This document shows, in pieces, positions 17,697 through 25,227 of a DNA stretch of 64,000 nt. The position numbers and the translations under genes were made by a program. Under the pieces are notes generated by a model. The model had not been told where the DNA came from. It saw nothing but the letters and a program-made list of their open reading frames with translations, and searched no databases. Position 1 is the first letter of the stretch; each line of letters begins with the position of its first letter. Source of the stretch: G963663735 sp963663735 (GTDB taxonomy: Bacteria; Acidobacteriota; UBA6911; RPQK01; JAPXNP01); assembly GCA_963663735.2 (NCBI GenBank), contig CAXXHN010000001.1:1736001-1800000 (forward strand), given 5' to 3'.

Positions 17697-18580
17697 AGGA
17701 AATTGTAGTTATCAGCGGTAAGGGCGGCACAGGAAAGACCAGCATTGCCGCATCTTTTGCGGCCCTGGCGGACCGCCCTGTCATAGCTGACTGTGATGTT
17801 GATGCCGCGGACCTGCACCTGGTTCTTTCTCCCGAAGTCCGGGAAAAATTTGATTTTTACAGCGGACATGAGGCGTTTGTCAGGCAGAACGCCTGCACCG
17901 GCTGTGGTGACTGCATGGTGAACTGCCGGTATGAAGCAGTCCATTCAGCCCTGGATGCATCGGGAAGGAGAAAGTATTATATTGACCCGATATCGTGTGA
18001 AGGGTGCGGGGTATGCGTGAGGTTCTGCCCCGAGAAGGCCATAGATTTTCCGGAATCGCTGTGCGGGGAATGGATGGTATCAGATACCAGGTGCGGCCCC
18101 ATGGTACATGCCCACCTCGGGATTGCCGCCGAAAACTCGGGGCGGCTGGTTTTTACCGTGAGAAAAGAAGCCCGGCGGATTGCTGAAGAAAATGATCATC
18201 CCATGATTTTAGTTGACGGCCCTCCGGGTATAGGCTGTCCTGTCATTGCTTCGGTAACGGGAGCATCCCTGGTCCTGGTAGTAACTGAGCCTACGGTTTC
18301 AGGAGAACATGACCTGGAAAGGGTGTTGTCTCTGACCCGTTTTTTTCATATTCCTGCCGCTGTATGCGTAAACAAATGGGACTTGAATCCTGAAATGACG
18401 GAAAGGATTGAAGAAAAAGCTCGCCATGCCGGGATATTGACCGCCGGAAGAGTACGGTATGATCCGTCCGTGACCCAGGCTCAGATTATGAAGAAATCCG
18501 TAGTCGAAACGGGCGGGCCGGGAGCGGAGGATGTCAGGGACATCTGGAAGAAGCTGGAAATCTGGGAGGAATCAGCATAA
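17693..18580 (+). CDS. MinD-superfamily P-loop ATPase with inserted ferredoxin domain (second copy)
   Basis: A 295-residue paralog of the ATPase encoded at 15802. Walker A is ISGKGGTGKTS and switch I DCDVDAADLHLVL. The inserted ferredoxin clusters are CTGCGDCMVNC and CEGCGVCVRFC. Switch II is LVDGPPGIGCPVI, with CVNKWDLN near the nucleotide base. The two ATPases are clearly different in sequence, as in the ORP operons, where two such proteins are thought to work together. ATGA overlap with the radical-SAM gene upstream, and the stop codon touches the ATG of the next gene. Confidence 0.92.
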   Translation: MKEIVVISGKGGTGKTSIAASFAALADRPVIADCDVDAADLHLVLSPEVREKFDFYSGHEAFVRQNACTGCGDCMVNCRYEAVHSALDASGRRKYYIDPISCEGCGVCVRFCPEKAIDFPESLCGEWMVSDTRCGPMVHAHLGIAAENSGRLVFTVRKEARRIAEENDHPMILVDGPPGIGCPVIASVTGASLVLVVTEPTVSGEHDLERVLSLTRFFHIPAAVCVNKWDLNPEMTERIEEKARHAGILTAGRVRYDPSVTQAQIMKKSVVETGGPGAEDVRDIWKKLEIWEESA

Positions 18581-19852
18581 ATGGAAAGATCTGGAACAAA
18601 TCAAGACTCAAGTATGGTTAGAGACCACGCTGAAAATCCTCGAAATTACGGGATGATAGAAAACGCTGACGGGCATGCCCGGATTAAGGGCCCGTGCGGT
18701 GATACCATGGAATTCTGGCTGAAGGTGCAAAAGGATAAACTGGGGAGAGTTACATTCATAACCGACGGATGCGGATCCTCCCTGGCCTGTGGCAGCATGA
18801 CCACCACCCTGGCTGAAGGAAGGCTGATTGAAGATGTGCTTTCCCTGGGCCAGGAAGAGATACTGGAAGCTCTGGGAGGGTTGCCTGACGAGTTTGAACA
18901 TTGCGCTCTGCTGGCTGTTAATACCCTTCATGAGGCATGCATTCATTACCTTGATTCCCTCAATGCATCAGGGAAAGAAGAAGCAAAACCGGTTTCCATG
19001 GAGCGTCGGCAGGGTGAAAGCGAAGAAAGTTATTTTGAAAGGCTGCAGCTCCATTCCCGGTTGAATCAGATCAGGCATAAGATTGTTGTGCTGTCCGGCA
19101 AGGGTGGCGTTGGAAAAAGTACAGTGGCCGTAAACCTGGCAGTTTCCCTGATAATGGCCGGAAAACGGGTAGGGCTGCTGGATGTGGATATCCATTGCCC
19201 CAGTATCCCTACAATGCTGGGACTTGAGGAGGAGGCTGTTGTTGGATCGAAAGAAGGATTGCTTCCTGTGGAGAAGGACGGTTTGAGGGTGATGTCCCTG
19301 GGATTCCTGCTTCAGGACCGGGATGAAGCGGTGATATGGAGAGGGCCCAGGAAAATGGAAGTGATCAAGCAGTTTTTAAAGGATGTGGTGTGGGGAGATC
19401 TGGACTTCCTGGTAATTGACTCCCCTCCAGGTACAGGTGATGAACTCATTGCGGTTTGCCAGATGATAGAGGATCTTGATGGAGCAGTGGTTGTCACTAC
19501 CCCCCAGAAAGTGGCAGCCGTGGATGTTCGTAAAACCGTTTCCTTCTGCAGGGAATTGGGAATTCCGGTGATAGGTGTGGCGGAGAACATGAGTGGATTT
19601 GTCTGCCCGGGCTGCGGTGAAGTAGCCAGTATCCTCTGTTCAGGAGGGGGTGAAATGGTAACAGAGAGTTTGAGGGTTCCATTCCTGGGAAAGATACCCA
19701 TGGATCCCGGGATTGCCGAAGCTTCCGACCAGGGAAGGGCTTTTGTGGACTACTATGGTGACAGCCCAGCAGTAGAGAGGATGCAGATTATCTGTGAGAT
19801 TCTGCTTAGGCTGGACAAAGAGAAGCCCGGGGAGGGAGGGGAAATTCTGTGA
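18581..19852 (+). CDS. NifU/IscU scaffold fused to Mrp/NBP35 cluster-carrier ATPase
   Basis: A 423-residue two-part protein. Residues ~12-130 are an IscU/NifU-type scaffold: AENPRNYGMIENADG, KGPCGDTMEFWLKV, TDGCGSSLACGSM and HCALLAVNTLHEACIHYL give the three conserved cluster-ligand positions. Residues ~165-420 are Mrp: Walker A (VLSGKGGVGKST), SPPGTGDE, NMSGFVCPGCGEVASI with the CPxC pair that bridges a [4Fe-4S] at the dimer interface, and FLGKIPMDP. It therefore combines cluster assembly and ATP-dependent transfer in one chain. It starts at the base after the stop of the upstream gene. Desulfovibrio ORP operons also carry an Mrp fused to a metal-cluster domain, but there the partner domain is ORP-like. 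Confidence 0.92.
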   Translation: MERSGTNQDSSMVRDHAENPRNYGMIENADGHARIKGPCGDTMEFWLKVQKDKLGRVTFITDGCGSSLACGSMTTTLAEGRLIEDVLSLGQEEILEALGGLPDEFEHCALLAVNTLHEACIHYLDSLNASGKEEAKPVSMERRQGESEESYFERLQLHSRLNQIRHKIVVLSGKGGVGKSTVAVNLAVSLIMAGKRVGLLDVDIHCPSIPTMLGLEEEAVVGSKEGLLPVEKDGLRVMSLGFLLQDRDEAVIWRGPRKMEVIKQFLKDVVWGDLDFLVIDSPPGTGDELIAVCQMIEDLDGAVVVTTPQKVAAVDVRKTVSFCRELGIPVIGVAENMSGFVCPGCGEVASILCSGGGEMVTESLRVPFLGKIPMDPGIAEASDQGRAFVDYYGDSPAVERMQIICEILLRLDKEKPGEGGEIL

Positions 19853-20280
19853 AAACTGATGAAGGGTTTTTGTCAGATGCAGAAATAGAGAAGGATCATG
19901 AGTGGTGCCTGCTTTGCGGCAGCCGTAATCCCCGGTCCCTGAAACTGAATTTTAAAAACTGGGAAGGAGGGGTCAAGACGGGATTTACACCTGGCCCGGA
20001 CCTCCAGGGCTACAGCGGAATTCTGCACGGGGGGATTGTTTCAGCCCTGCTTGATTCAGCAATGACTCATTGTCTTTTTAACAGAGGTATCAAGGCGTTA
20101 ACCGGGGATCTGCATGTAAGGTTTCTGCATTCTGTACCATGCAAACAACCCCTGGAAATCAGGGCATCAATAGTTTCATCGAGGCCCCCTCTTTACCGGC
20201 TGAAGTCGGAACTGCTGCAGGGTGAGAAAATTTTGGCGAGAGCGGAAGCAAAATTCATGAGACAGGAGATCCAATCGTGA
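19849..20280 (+). CDS. PaaI-type hotdog thioesterase
   Basis: A 143-residue hotdog-fold protein with the family motif GYSGILHGGIVSALLDSAMTHC (quoted in parts: GILHGG then LLDSAM) and a C-terminal strand pair around LTGDLHVRFLHSVP. The N terminus has CLLCGSRNPRSL, a CxxC often seen in this subfamily. It probably hydrolyses acyl-CoA or a similar thioester. It begins at a GTG that overlaps the NifU-Mrp stop (GTGA) and overlaps the next gene the same way, so it is part of the operon. No acyl-CoA pathway lies nearby, so its link to cluster assembly is unclear. Confidence 0.88.
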   Translation: MKTDEGFLSDAEIEKDHEWCLLCGSRNPRSLKLNFKNWEGGVKTGFTPGPDLQGYSGILHGGIVSALLDSAMTHCLFNRGIKALTGDLHVRFLHSVPCKQPLEIRASIVSSRPPLYRLKSELLQGEKILARAEAKFMRQEIQS

Positions 20281-21107
20281 GGAATTCCCGCGCTAAGGTA
20301 ACAATCTTAGCTGACAACAGAGCGGATGCCCCGCTGGTAGCAGAGCATGGGCTGGCTTTATGGATTGAATCAGGCAGCAGGAAAATTCTCCTGGACACCG
20401 GGCAGGGGGAATCGTTTTTTACTAATGCTTCCCTGCTGGGCATAGATCTCCGGGAGACTGACACCCTGGTGCTGAGCCATGGGCACTATGACCATACAGG
20501 ATCAGTTGCCCGTGTTTTAGAGGAAGCTCCTCAAGTTGATGTTTACCTCCATCCGGCTGCATTCCTGCCCCGCTACAGCCATCGCAACGGGCAAGCCAGG
20601 CCTGTGCAGGCCCCCGGAACGGCGATGAGCTCCATTATAGCTCACCCTGAACCCAAGGTTCACTGGGTTAATGGTGTTGCTGTCTTGGCCAATGGCATCA
20701 ATATCACCGGTCCCATCCCCAGGAAAACAGATTTCGAGGATACCGGAGGCACCTTTTCCCTGGACCCGGAAGGCAGAACTCCTGACCTGATCAGGGATGA
20801 CCTTGCCCTGTGGATCAGTACAGATGAAGGCCTGGTTATCTGCACCGGCTGCTGCCATTCCGGTATTGTCAATACCCTGTCTTACATCATGCTGCGCAGC
20901 GGCGAGGAACGGATTAAAAGTATAGTCGGAGGCCTGCATCTGGTGAATGCCGGAAGGGAAAGGCTGCAGAGGACTGTGGAAGAGCTTAATAAGTTGAATA
21001 TTGAGGAGCTGGTTCCCTGCCACTGTACCGGGGACGAAGCCGTGGCGTATCTCTACGATAACCTGGATTGTCGCGTGACTCCGGGGTACGCTGGAATGAG
21101 GGTGTGA
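20277..21107 (+). CDS. Metallo-beta-lactamase-fold hydrolase
   Basis: A 276-residue MBL-fold enzyme. The metal motif LSHGHYDHTG (HxHxDH) lies near residue 65. CTGCCHSGIVNTL supplies the next His, and GGLHLV and ELVPCHCTGDEA are near the C terminus. It is of the type annotated as 7,8-dihydropterin-6-methyl-aminobenzene phosphate synthase-like. The Cys-rich CTGCCHSG motif is typical of that group. Last gene of the sigma-54 operon, with a GTGA overlap with the thioesterase. The substrate is unknown. It is convergent with the arsenic operon 31 bases further on, and no clear terminator is visible between them. Confidence 0.88.
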   Translation: MRNSRAKVTILADNRADAPLVAEHGLALWIESGSRKILLDTGQGESFFTNASLLGIDLRETDTLVLSHGHYDHTGSVARVLEEAPQVDVYLHPAAFLPRYSHRNGQARPVQAPGTAMSSIIAHPEPKVHWVNGVAVLANGINITGPIPRKTDFEDTGGTFSLDPEGRTPDLIRDDLALWISTDEGLVICTGCCHSGIVNTLSYIMLRSGEERIKSIVGGLHLVNAGRERLQRTVEELNKLNIEELVPCHCTGDEAVAYLYDNLDCRVTPGYAGMRV

Positions 21108-21138
21108 AGTGAGGGAGCGTCGGTGAGCCATAGCCAGA

Positions 21139-21585
21139 TTAGTCTTTGAGAGAACCGGGCAGGGTTTCAACGAAAGCCCTGATCTCATCTCTTACCCTGC
21201 GGTAACACTCCAGCTGTGTTCCTTCATCCGCCCCTTCTGCGGCAAGCTGGCGAGCCAGCAGGGGTGGATCGTCAAATCCGGCATGGATAACTCTGACTTT
21301 GCCGGGAAATACCGGACAGGTTTCGTGGGCATGCCCACAGACAGTAATGACGTAGTCCAGATCGGCAGTTATGAATTCATTTACAAGTTTGGATTTGTGT
21401 TTTGAAATGTCCACTCCCGCTTCGGCCATGACCCGTGCCGCACTGGGATTCAGTCCATGGATTGCTGTGCCGGCGGAAAAGACTTCGATTTGTTCAGATT
21501 TCAGGTGTCTTGTCCATCCTTCAGCCATTTGGCTGCGGCAGGAGTTTCCGGTGCACAGAAACAGGATTTTTATTTTTTCCCCCAT
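21139..21585 (-). CDS. arsC: Arsenate reductase, thioredoxin-coupled type
   Basis: A 148-residue low-molecular-weight phosphatase-fold reductase. The P-loop CTGNSCRSQMAEGW (CX5R) is near residue 11. The redox Cys pair lies in TVCGHAHETCPVF (about residues 82-90), and AGFDDPPLLA contains the conserved Asp-Pro. It reduces arsenate to arsenite with electrons from thioredoxin, using the three-Cys relay of the staphylococcal/bacillary ArsC group. It is the last gene of the minus-strand ars operon. Confidence 0.93.
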   Translation of the reverse strand: MGEKIKILFLCTGNSCRSQMAEGWTRHLKSEQIEVFSAGTAIHGLNPSAARVMAEAGVDISKHKSKLVNEFITADLDYVITVCGHAHETCPVFPGKVRVIHAGFDDPPLLARQLAAEGADEGTQLECYRRVRDEIRAFVETLPGSLKD

Positions 21586-21626
21586 TTAAATTGCCTCAGT
21601 TTTGCACGGTTTAGGGTTTCTTCACT

Positions 21627-22319
21627 TTATAAAGACAACTGAAATATCCGGGTCAGGCAGAAGTAAAAACCTGTCATGATAAAAAGGACTCCTGTTATGC
21701 GCCTGGCCCACTTTTCAAAAGAAGCTATTCGGTTATAGGTGTGGCCCACACGGTTCGCTCCGAGAGCGATCAGTAAAGCAAAAAGCAAGACCGGCAACCC
21801 GGTTGCCGTACCGAAAGCTAATGGAAGCATTATTGCCGAATCCTGTTCTATTGCCAGGGGTAGGAGAGAGCCGAAAAAAAGGGCCGCTGAAGTAGGGCAG
21901 AGTGACAGGGCGAAAAGGATACCGAGCAGACCGGCTCCCCATGGGCCCAGTCCTTCCACACGTTTTTGCAGTTTATCACTGATCCCTGATCCCCCTGGGC
22001 CAAAGGAAATCAGCTCCAGGAGGACCATGCCTACCAGTATCAGGACAGGTCCGAGCGCTAGATTCATGTATTTTTGTAGAACATGGGAGATAAAGGGAGC
22101 TGAGAGCAGGCTTGAGACAAGCAGAATTCCCAGAAAAGCATAGGTAAGTGCCCTTCCAAGTGTGTATAACAAGCCGGCAAAAAAAACACTTGGCGGGCTG
22201 TCGATCCTACGCCCGACAAAGGAAATTGCCGCAATATTGGTGGCCAAGGGACAGGGGCTGATGGAGGTCAGTATTCCCAGCCAGAAAGCCGTTGCTATTG
22301 CCAGGGTAAATTCAGCCAT
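21627..22319 (-). CDS. arsG: ArsG-type (CcdA-like) membrane transporter
   Basis: A 230-residue protein with about six membrane helices. It has the CcdA/DsbD-like paired half-channel motifs ISPCPLATNIAAISF and LSLCPTSAALFFGSL, each with a membrane Cys-Pro. This is the ArsG group, described in Shewanella as efflux permease for aromatic arsenicals. Its ATG overlaps the stop of the ArsF-type gene (TAATG), so translation is coupled. An alternative reading is a CcdA-like reductant conductor. The gene neighbours favour ArsG. Confidence 0.85.
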   Translation of the reverse strand: MAEFTLAIATAFWLGILTSISPCPLATNIAAISFVGRRIDSPPSVFFAGLLYTLGRALTYAFLGILLVSSLLSAPFISHVLQKYMNLALGPVLILVGMVLLELISFGPGGSGISDKLQKRVEGLGPWGAGLLGILFALSLCPTSAALFFGSLLPLAIEQDSAIMLPLAFGTATGLPVLLFALLIALGANRVGHTYNRIASFEKWARRITGVLFIMTGFYFCLTRIFQLSL

Positions 22320-22834
22320 TAAGTGCTTTGCTCCAGAAGGGACCTGGTTTCAGACTGAACATAATTAATGAATGCTTCCCTGTCCCCAACCAGCTGCCAG
22401 ACCTGGTCCAGCCTTTTCCAGTCACTCTGTTTGCCGTTTTTGAACAGGGCGATTACTACGGTCCTGGTGGATAGCTGATAATCTTCAACAAAATGACCAT
22501 TGGCCGGCTCATCTACATTTATTGAACGAAGCTCCAGCCTGCCGGTTTTCAGTTCTTCACTGAAACCCGATCCAAGTGCTTCCCTTGTCAATGCCTCAAT
22601 GGCCCTGCAGGTATCACATCTAGTAGTCCCATGAAAATATTGCGCAACTACCTTTTCTTCTGAAACCGGTACAACTGCAACGGTAGTTTCATCCGGAGAA
22701 TCGTTCACAGGAGGCGTAATTTCGGTGTTGGAAAGGGTGGGTTCCATTTGCCGTGTGTTGCTTAAAACCAGATATCCGATACTCACTGCTACAAAGGCAA
22801 GCAGGGTGAAAGTGATGATTTTTTTTGCTTTCAT
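22319..22834 (-). CDS. arsF: ArsF-type protein (nitroaryl/organoarsenical reductase subunit family)
   Basis: A 171-residue protein with an N-terminal membrane anchor (KKIITFTLLAFVAVSIGYLVL) and a thioredoxin-like domain. The characteristic motif is YFHGTTRCDTCRAIEALTREAL (the CxxC lies at about residues 97-100), followed by LRSINVDEPANGHFVEDYQL. This matches the ArsF family of arsEFG operons. The redox domain would face the periplasm. It works with the adjacent small thioredoxin and ArsG. A nearby 11-base gap separates it from the ArsE-like gene. Confidence 0.85.
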   Translation of the reverse strand: MKAKKIITFTLLAFVAVSIGYLVLSNTRQMEPTLSNTEITPPVNDSPDETTVAVVPVSEEKVVAQYFHGTTRCDTCRAIEALTREALGSGFSEELKTGRLELRSINVDEPANGHFVEDYQLSTRTVVIALFKNGKQSDWKRLDQVWQLVGDREAFINYVQSETRSLLEQST

Positions 22835-22845
22835 GGGTTAAATCC

Positions 22846-23085
22846 TCATTTTGTGTGGTTAATCAGCTCTTTGATTTCTTCAACAGACGGGACTCTTCCT
22901 ACGGTTTTAACTTCTCCGTTTATGGCCAGGGCAGGAGTCATCATTACTCCAAAAGACATAATTTGATTGATGTCAGTGACTTTCTCCAGTTCGTATCCAA
23001 CCCCTGATTCGCCGGCGGCTTTTTCAGTTGTTTCCAATAATTTTTTACATTTAGGGCAGCCTGTACCCAGAATTTGAATTTTCAT
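22846..23085 (-). CDS. Small thioredoxin-like protein (ArsE-like)
   Basis: A 79-residue minimal thioredoxin fold: MKIQILGTGCPKCKKLL with the CPKC redox pair at residues 10-13, and the cis-Pro loop GVMMTPALAINGEV. It resembles the MTH895/redox-active-disulfide-protein-2 family and occupies the ArsE place of arsEFG operons. It is probably cytosolic, passing electrons to the ArsF/ArsG system or to ArsC. Confidence 0.88.
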   Translation of the reverse strand: MKIQILGTGCPKCKKLLETTEKAAGESGVGYELEKVTDINQIMSFGVMMTPALAINGEVKTVGRVPSVEEIKELINHTK

Positions 23086-23106
23086 TTAGCCTTCTCCAAG
23101 ATTTGT

Positions 23107-24408
23107 TTATCCGAAAAATGTTCCATACAGCATGCCGCTGAAGGTAGCCATTATTATTGCCAGTCCGACGAAAACAACGGTTTTTTTGGTCCCCAGGACG
23201 CTTCTTATGACCAGCATGTTGGGCAGGCTGAGAGCCGGGCCGGAAAGAAGCAGGGCCAGGGCAGGTCCTTTGCCCATCCCGTTTCCGATGAGCCCCTGCA
23301 AAATCGGGACTTCTGTTAAAGTCGCGAAATACATAAAAGCACCTGCAAAGGAAGCAAAGAAATTGGCGGCAAACGAGTTTCCCCCCACCGCTCCTGCTAT
23401 CCACTCCGATGGTATCAGCCCTTCGTGACCGACGCGGCCCAGCAGCGCTCCGGCTATCAAGACCCCTAAAAACAGAAGAGGCAAAATCTGCTTGGCAAAA
23501 TCCCAGGACGAAGAAAACCATTTTCCTGATTCTCCCTTGTCTGTACTTGTGAAGATGGAAAGTCCTACTACTCCAGCTGCAAAGGCAACCATCGGCTGTT
23601 CTGGAAAAATCAGGGCAAGTAGTGCGGCCGGGACAGCGGTTAAAGCCACCTTCCACCACTTCATTTCAAACCAGAGGATCAATATAAGGCCAAGGGAAGC
23701 GGCAAAAGCCGAGGTAATTATCCATTTCAGACTGTAGATCAGAGCCCAGAGTCCCGTTGTTTCTTCCGGCCTTCCCCAATTGGCAAAAACGAGTATGCCC
23801 ACCATTGATCCGAAATAAAGAATGTTTTGCCAGAGAGGCCGGGCCGGTTCCTCATCGGGCAGGTTCATATGGGCGGCGGCTTTGGCCTCTTCTTCTTTAC
23901 GGAAGATCAGGTGCATTGAAAACCCAATGACTATGCTGAAGATTACAGCTCCAACAGCCCTGGCGATTCCGAGTTCCAGTCCAAGAATCCTGGCCGTAAG
24001 TATTATTGCCAGAATATTAATTGCCGGCCCTGAATACAGGAACGCAGTAGCCGGTCCCAGCCCGGCACCCATTCGGTAAATGCCGGCAAAAAGAGGGAGC
24101 ACGGTGCAGGAGCACACGGCCAGGATGGTCCCGGAAACGGAGGCAACTCCATAAGCTATAGCTTTATTTGCCTTGGGCCCAAGGTATTTCATGACCGATG
24201 TCTGGCTGATAAAAACGGCCACGGCCCCGGCGATGAAAAATGCGGGAATGAGACAGAGCAGGACATGTTCCCTGGCATACCATTTAACTAGGTGAAAGGC
24301 CTCAAGAAGGGCATTGTCAAATCGGTTTGAACCAACCGGCAGGTAAAAGCAAGCCAGGAATGCACCCGCAATCAGAGCCAGTTTTTTCCATTCATGCTTC
24401 CAGCTCAT
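23107..24408 (-). CDS. COG0701 permease, ArsP-like
   Basis: A 433-residue protein with about ten membrane helices, of the DUF318/ArsP permease family. Marks include SVSGTILAVCSCTVLPLFAGIYRMGAGLG (CSCTVLP is the family core) and GPALSLPNMLVIRSVLG. ArsP permeases export trivalent organoarsenicals; other members are linked to thiol or metal stress. A Lys/Glu-rich cytosolic loop (RKEEEAKAAAHMNLP) separates the two halves. It is the second gene of the ars operon, directly after arsR. No ArsB/Acr3 gene is in the window, so this and ArsG would be the exporters. Confidence 0.88.
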   Translation of the reverse strand: MSWKHEWKKLALIAGAFLACFYLPVGSNRFDNALLEAFHLVKWYAREHVLLCLIPAFFIAGAVAVFISQTSVMKYLGPKANKAIAYGVASVSGTILAVCSCTVLPLFAGIYRMGAGLGPATAFLYSGPAINILAIILTARILGLELGIARAVGAVIFSIVIGFSMHLIFRKEEEAKAAAHMNLPDEEPARPLWQNILYFGSMVGILVFANWGRPEETTGLWALIYSLKWIITSAFAASLGLILILWFEMKWWKVALTAVPAALLALIFPEQPMVAFAAGVVGLSIFTSTDKGESGKWFSSSWDFAKQILPLLFLGVLIAGALLGRVGHEGLIPSEWIAGAVGGNSFAANFFASFAGAFMYFATLTEVPILQGLIGNGMGKGPALALLLSGPALSLPNMLVIRSVLGTKKTVVFVGLAIIMATFSGMLYGTFFG

Positions 24409-24466
24409 ATTCTGTCAGGGTCCTTTCCTGATTCCTGCAGGGCATCAAAACAGGATGGAGATGTTT

Positions 24467-24790
24467 TCAGCTGAGAATCTTCGCCTGAGTTTTAATATTG
24501 GTTTGGATCACTTCCTCTACGCAATGCATGAACTGCAATACACAGGGAACCCGCAAGCTGTAGAAAACCTTTTTACCTCGTTTATCGACATCCACTATTC
24601 CAGCCTGTTTCAGAACTGACAGGTGTTTGGAAACTGTGGAAAAGTCAGCATCAACGGCTTCGACAAATTCACAAACACATCTCTCTCCTGCAGCCAGCTG
24701 TTCTGCCATCCACAATCTGGTGGGATGAGAAAGAGCCTTAAGAACATCAGCCTTGGCCTGGTAGAGCGCTTTTTCCCGGTCAGTCATCAT
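24467..24790 (-). CDS. arsR: ArsR/SmtB-family repressor
   Basis: A 107-residue winged-helix repressor. The metalloid-binding motif is ERCVCEFVEAV (CVCE at the alpha-3 helix), and FSTVSKHLSVLKQAGIVDVDKRGKKVFYSLR forms the recognition helix and wing. A further Cys pair near the C terminus (VPCVLQFMHCVEE) may complete the As(III) site. A TTG start at 24862 would add 24 residues, but the promoter and operator lie inside that extension, so translation begins at the ATG pair 24785-24790. It is the first gene of the operon and autoregulation is expected. Confidence 0.93.
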   Translation of the reverse strand: MMTDREKALYQAKADVLKALSHPTRLWMAEQLAAGERCVCEFVEAVDADFSTVSKHLSVLKQAGIVDVDKRGKKVFYSLRVPCVLQFMHCVEEVIQTNIKTQAKILS

Positions 24791-24813
24791 TTGCTTAAAT
24801 CTTTCATTATTAT

Positions 24814-24833
24814 ATTTGGCATAATAACCAAAT
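24814..24833 (-). promoter_or_regulatory. ArsR operator (inverted repeat)
   Basis: A perfect inverted repeat, ATTTGG-N8-CCAAAT, covers the -10 element of the ars promoter. An outer pair, TTTCATT (24802-24808) with AATGAAA (24831-24837), extends the dyad. The position explains repression by ArsR and release by arsenite. Confidence 0.75.
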
Positions 24834-24849
24834 GAAAAAATGTTGTCAA
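24821..24849 (-). promoter_or_regulatory. Sigma-70 promoter of the ars operon
   Basis: On the minus strand, TTGACA (24844-24849) and TATTAT (24821-24826) are separated by exactly 17 bases. This is an almost consensus promoter. The predicted start of transcription is near 24814, about 24 bases before the arsR ATG. Confidence 0.8.
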
Positions 24850-24862
24850 CTGGAGTGTGCAA

Positions 24863-25227
24863 AATTCAGGATAATGGCGGGATCCGAGAAAATAGTCACT
24901 GGGACCCAGACTTCATTTTTCACCAGTAGACTGCTGCAGTGGTGTACAGGTTCTTCCTGACGGAGTGAAACCGGGTTGTCATCTAATTCTGCTGTCAATC
25001 AGACTTGTGGAGGCCCAGTCCCGGAATAAACCAGGTCAGGACAGTGTCTCCCGCGCCTCGTTGCGTGATCCGCCGGGAAAAGTGGCTTAAGCTACATCGG
25101 TCCTTGAATTGTGATACTTTTAGAAGGAACATTCGTCATTTATCCATAGCGTTTGTTCCTGTTATAATTCAATGTTATATTTTGGGTTTTAAGCTTAACA
25201 AGCATAATAAAGCAGAGAAGAATAGAA
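24863..25227. other. Intergenic region between ars operon and tonB
   Basis: 365 bases holding the start of the divergent ars promoter region and the upstream region of the TonB-type gene. A TATAAT (25163-25168) with TTATCC 17 bases earlier is a possible promoter for the rightward operon. No open frame of note. Confidence 0.5.
25140..25168 (+). promoter_or_regulatory. Possible sigma-70 promoter of the tonB operon
   Basis: A perfect -10 TATAAT at 25163-25168 with a weak -35 TTATCC at 25140-25145 and a 17-base spacer, about 60 bases upstream of the TonB-type gene. Confidence 0.4.
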
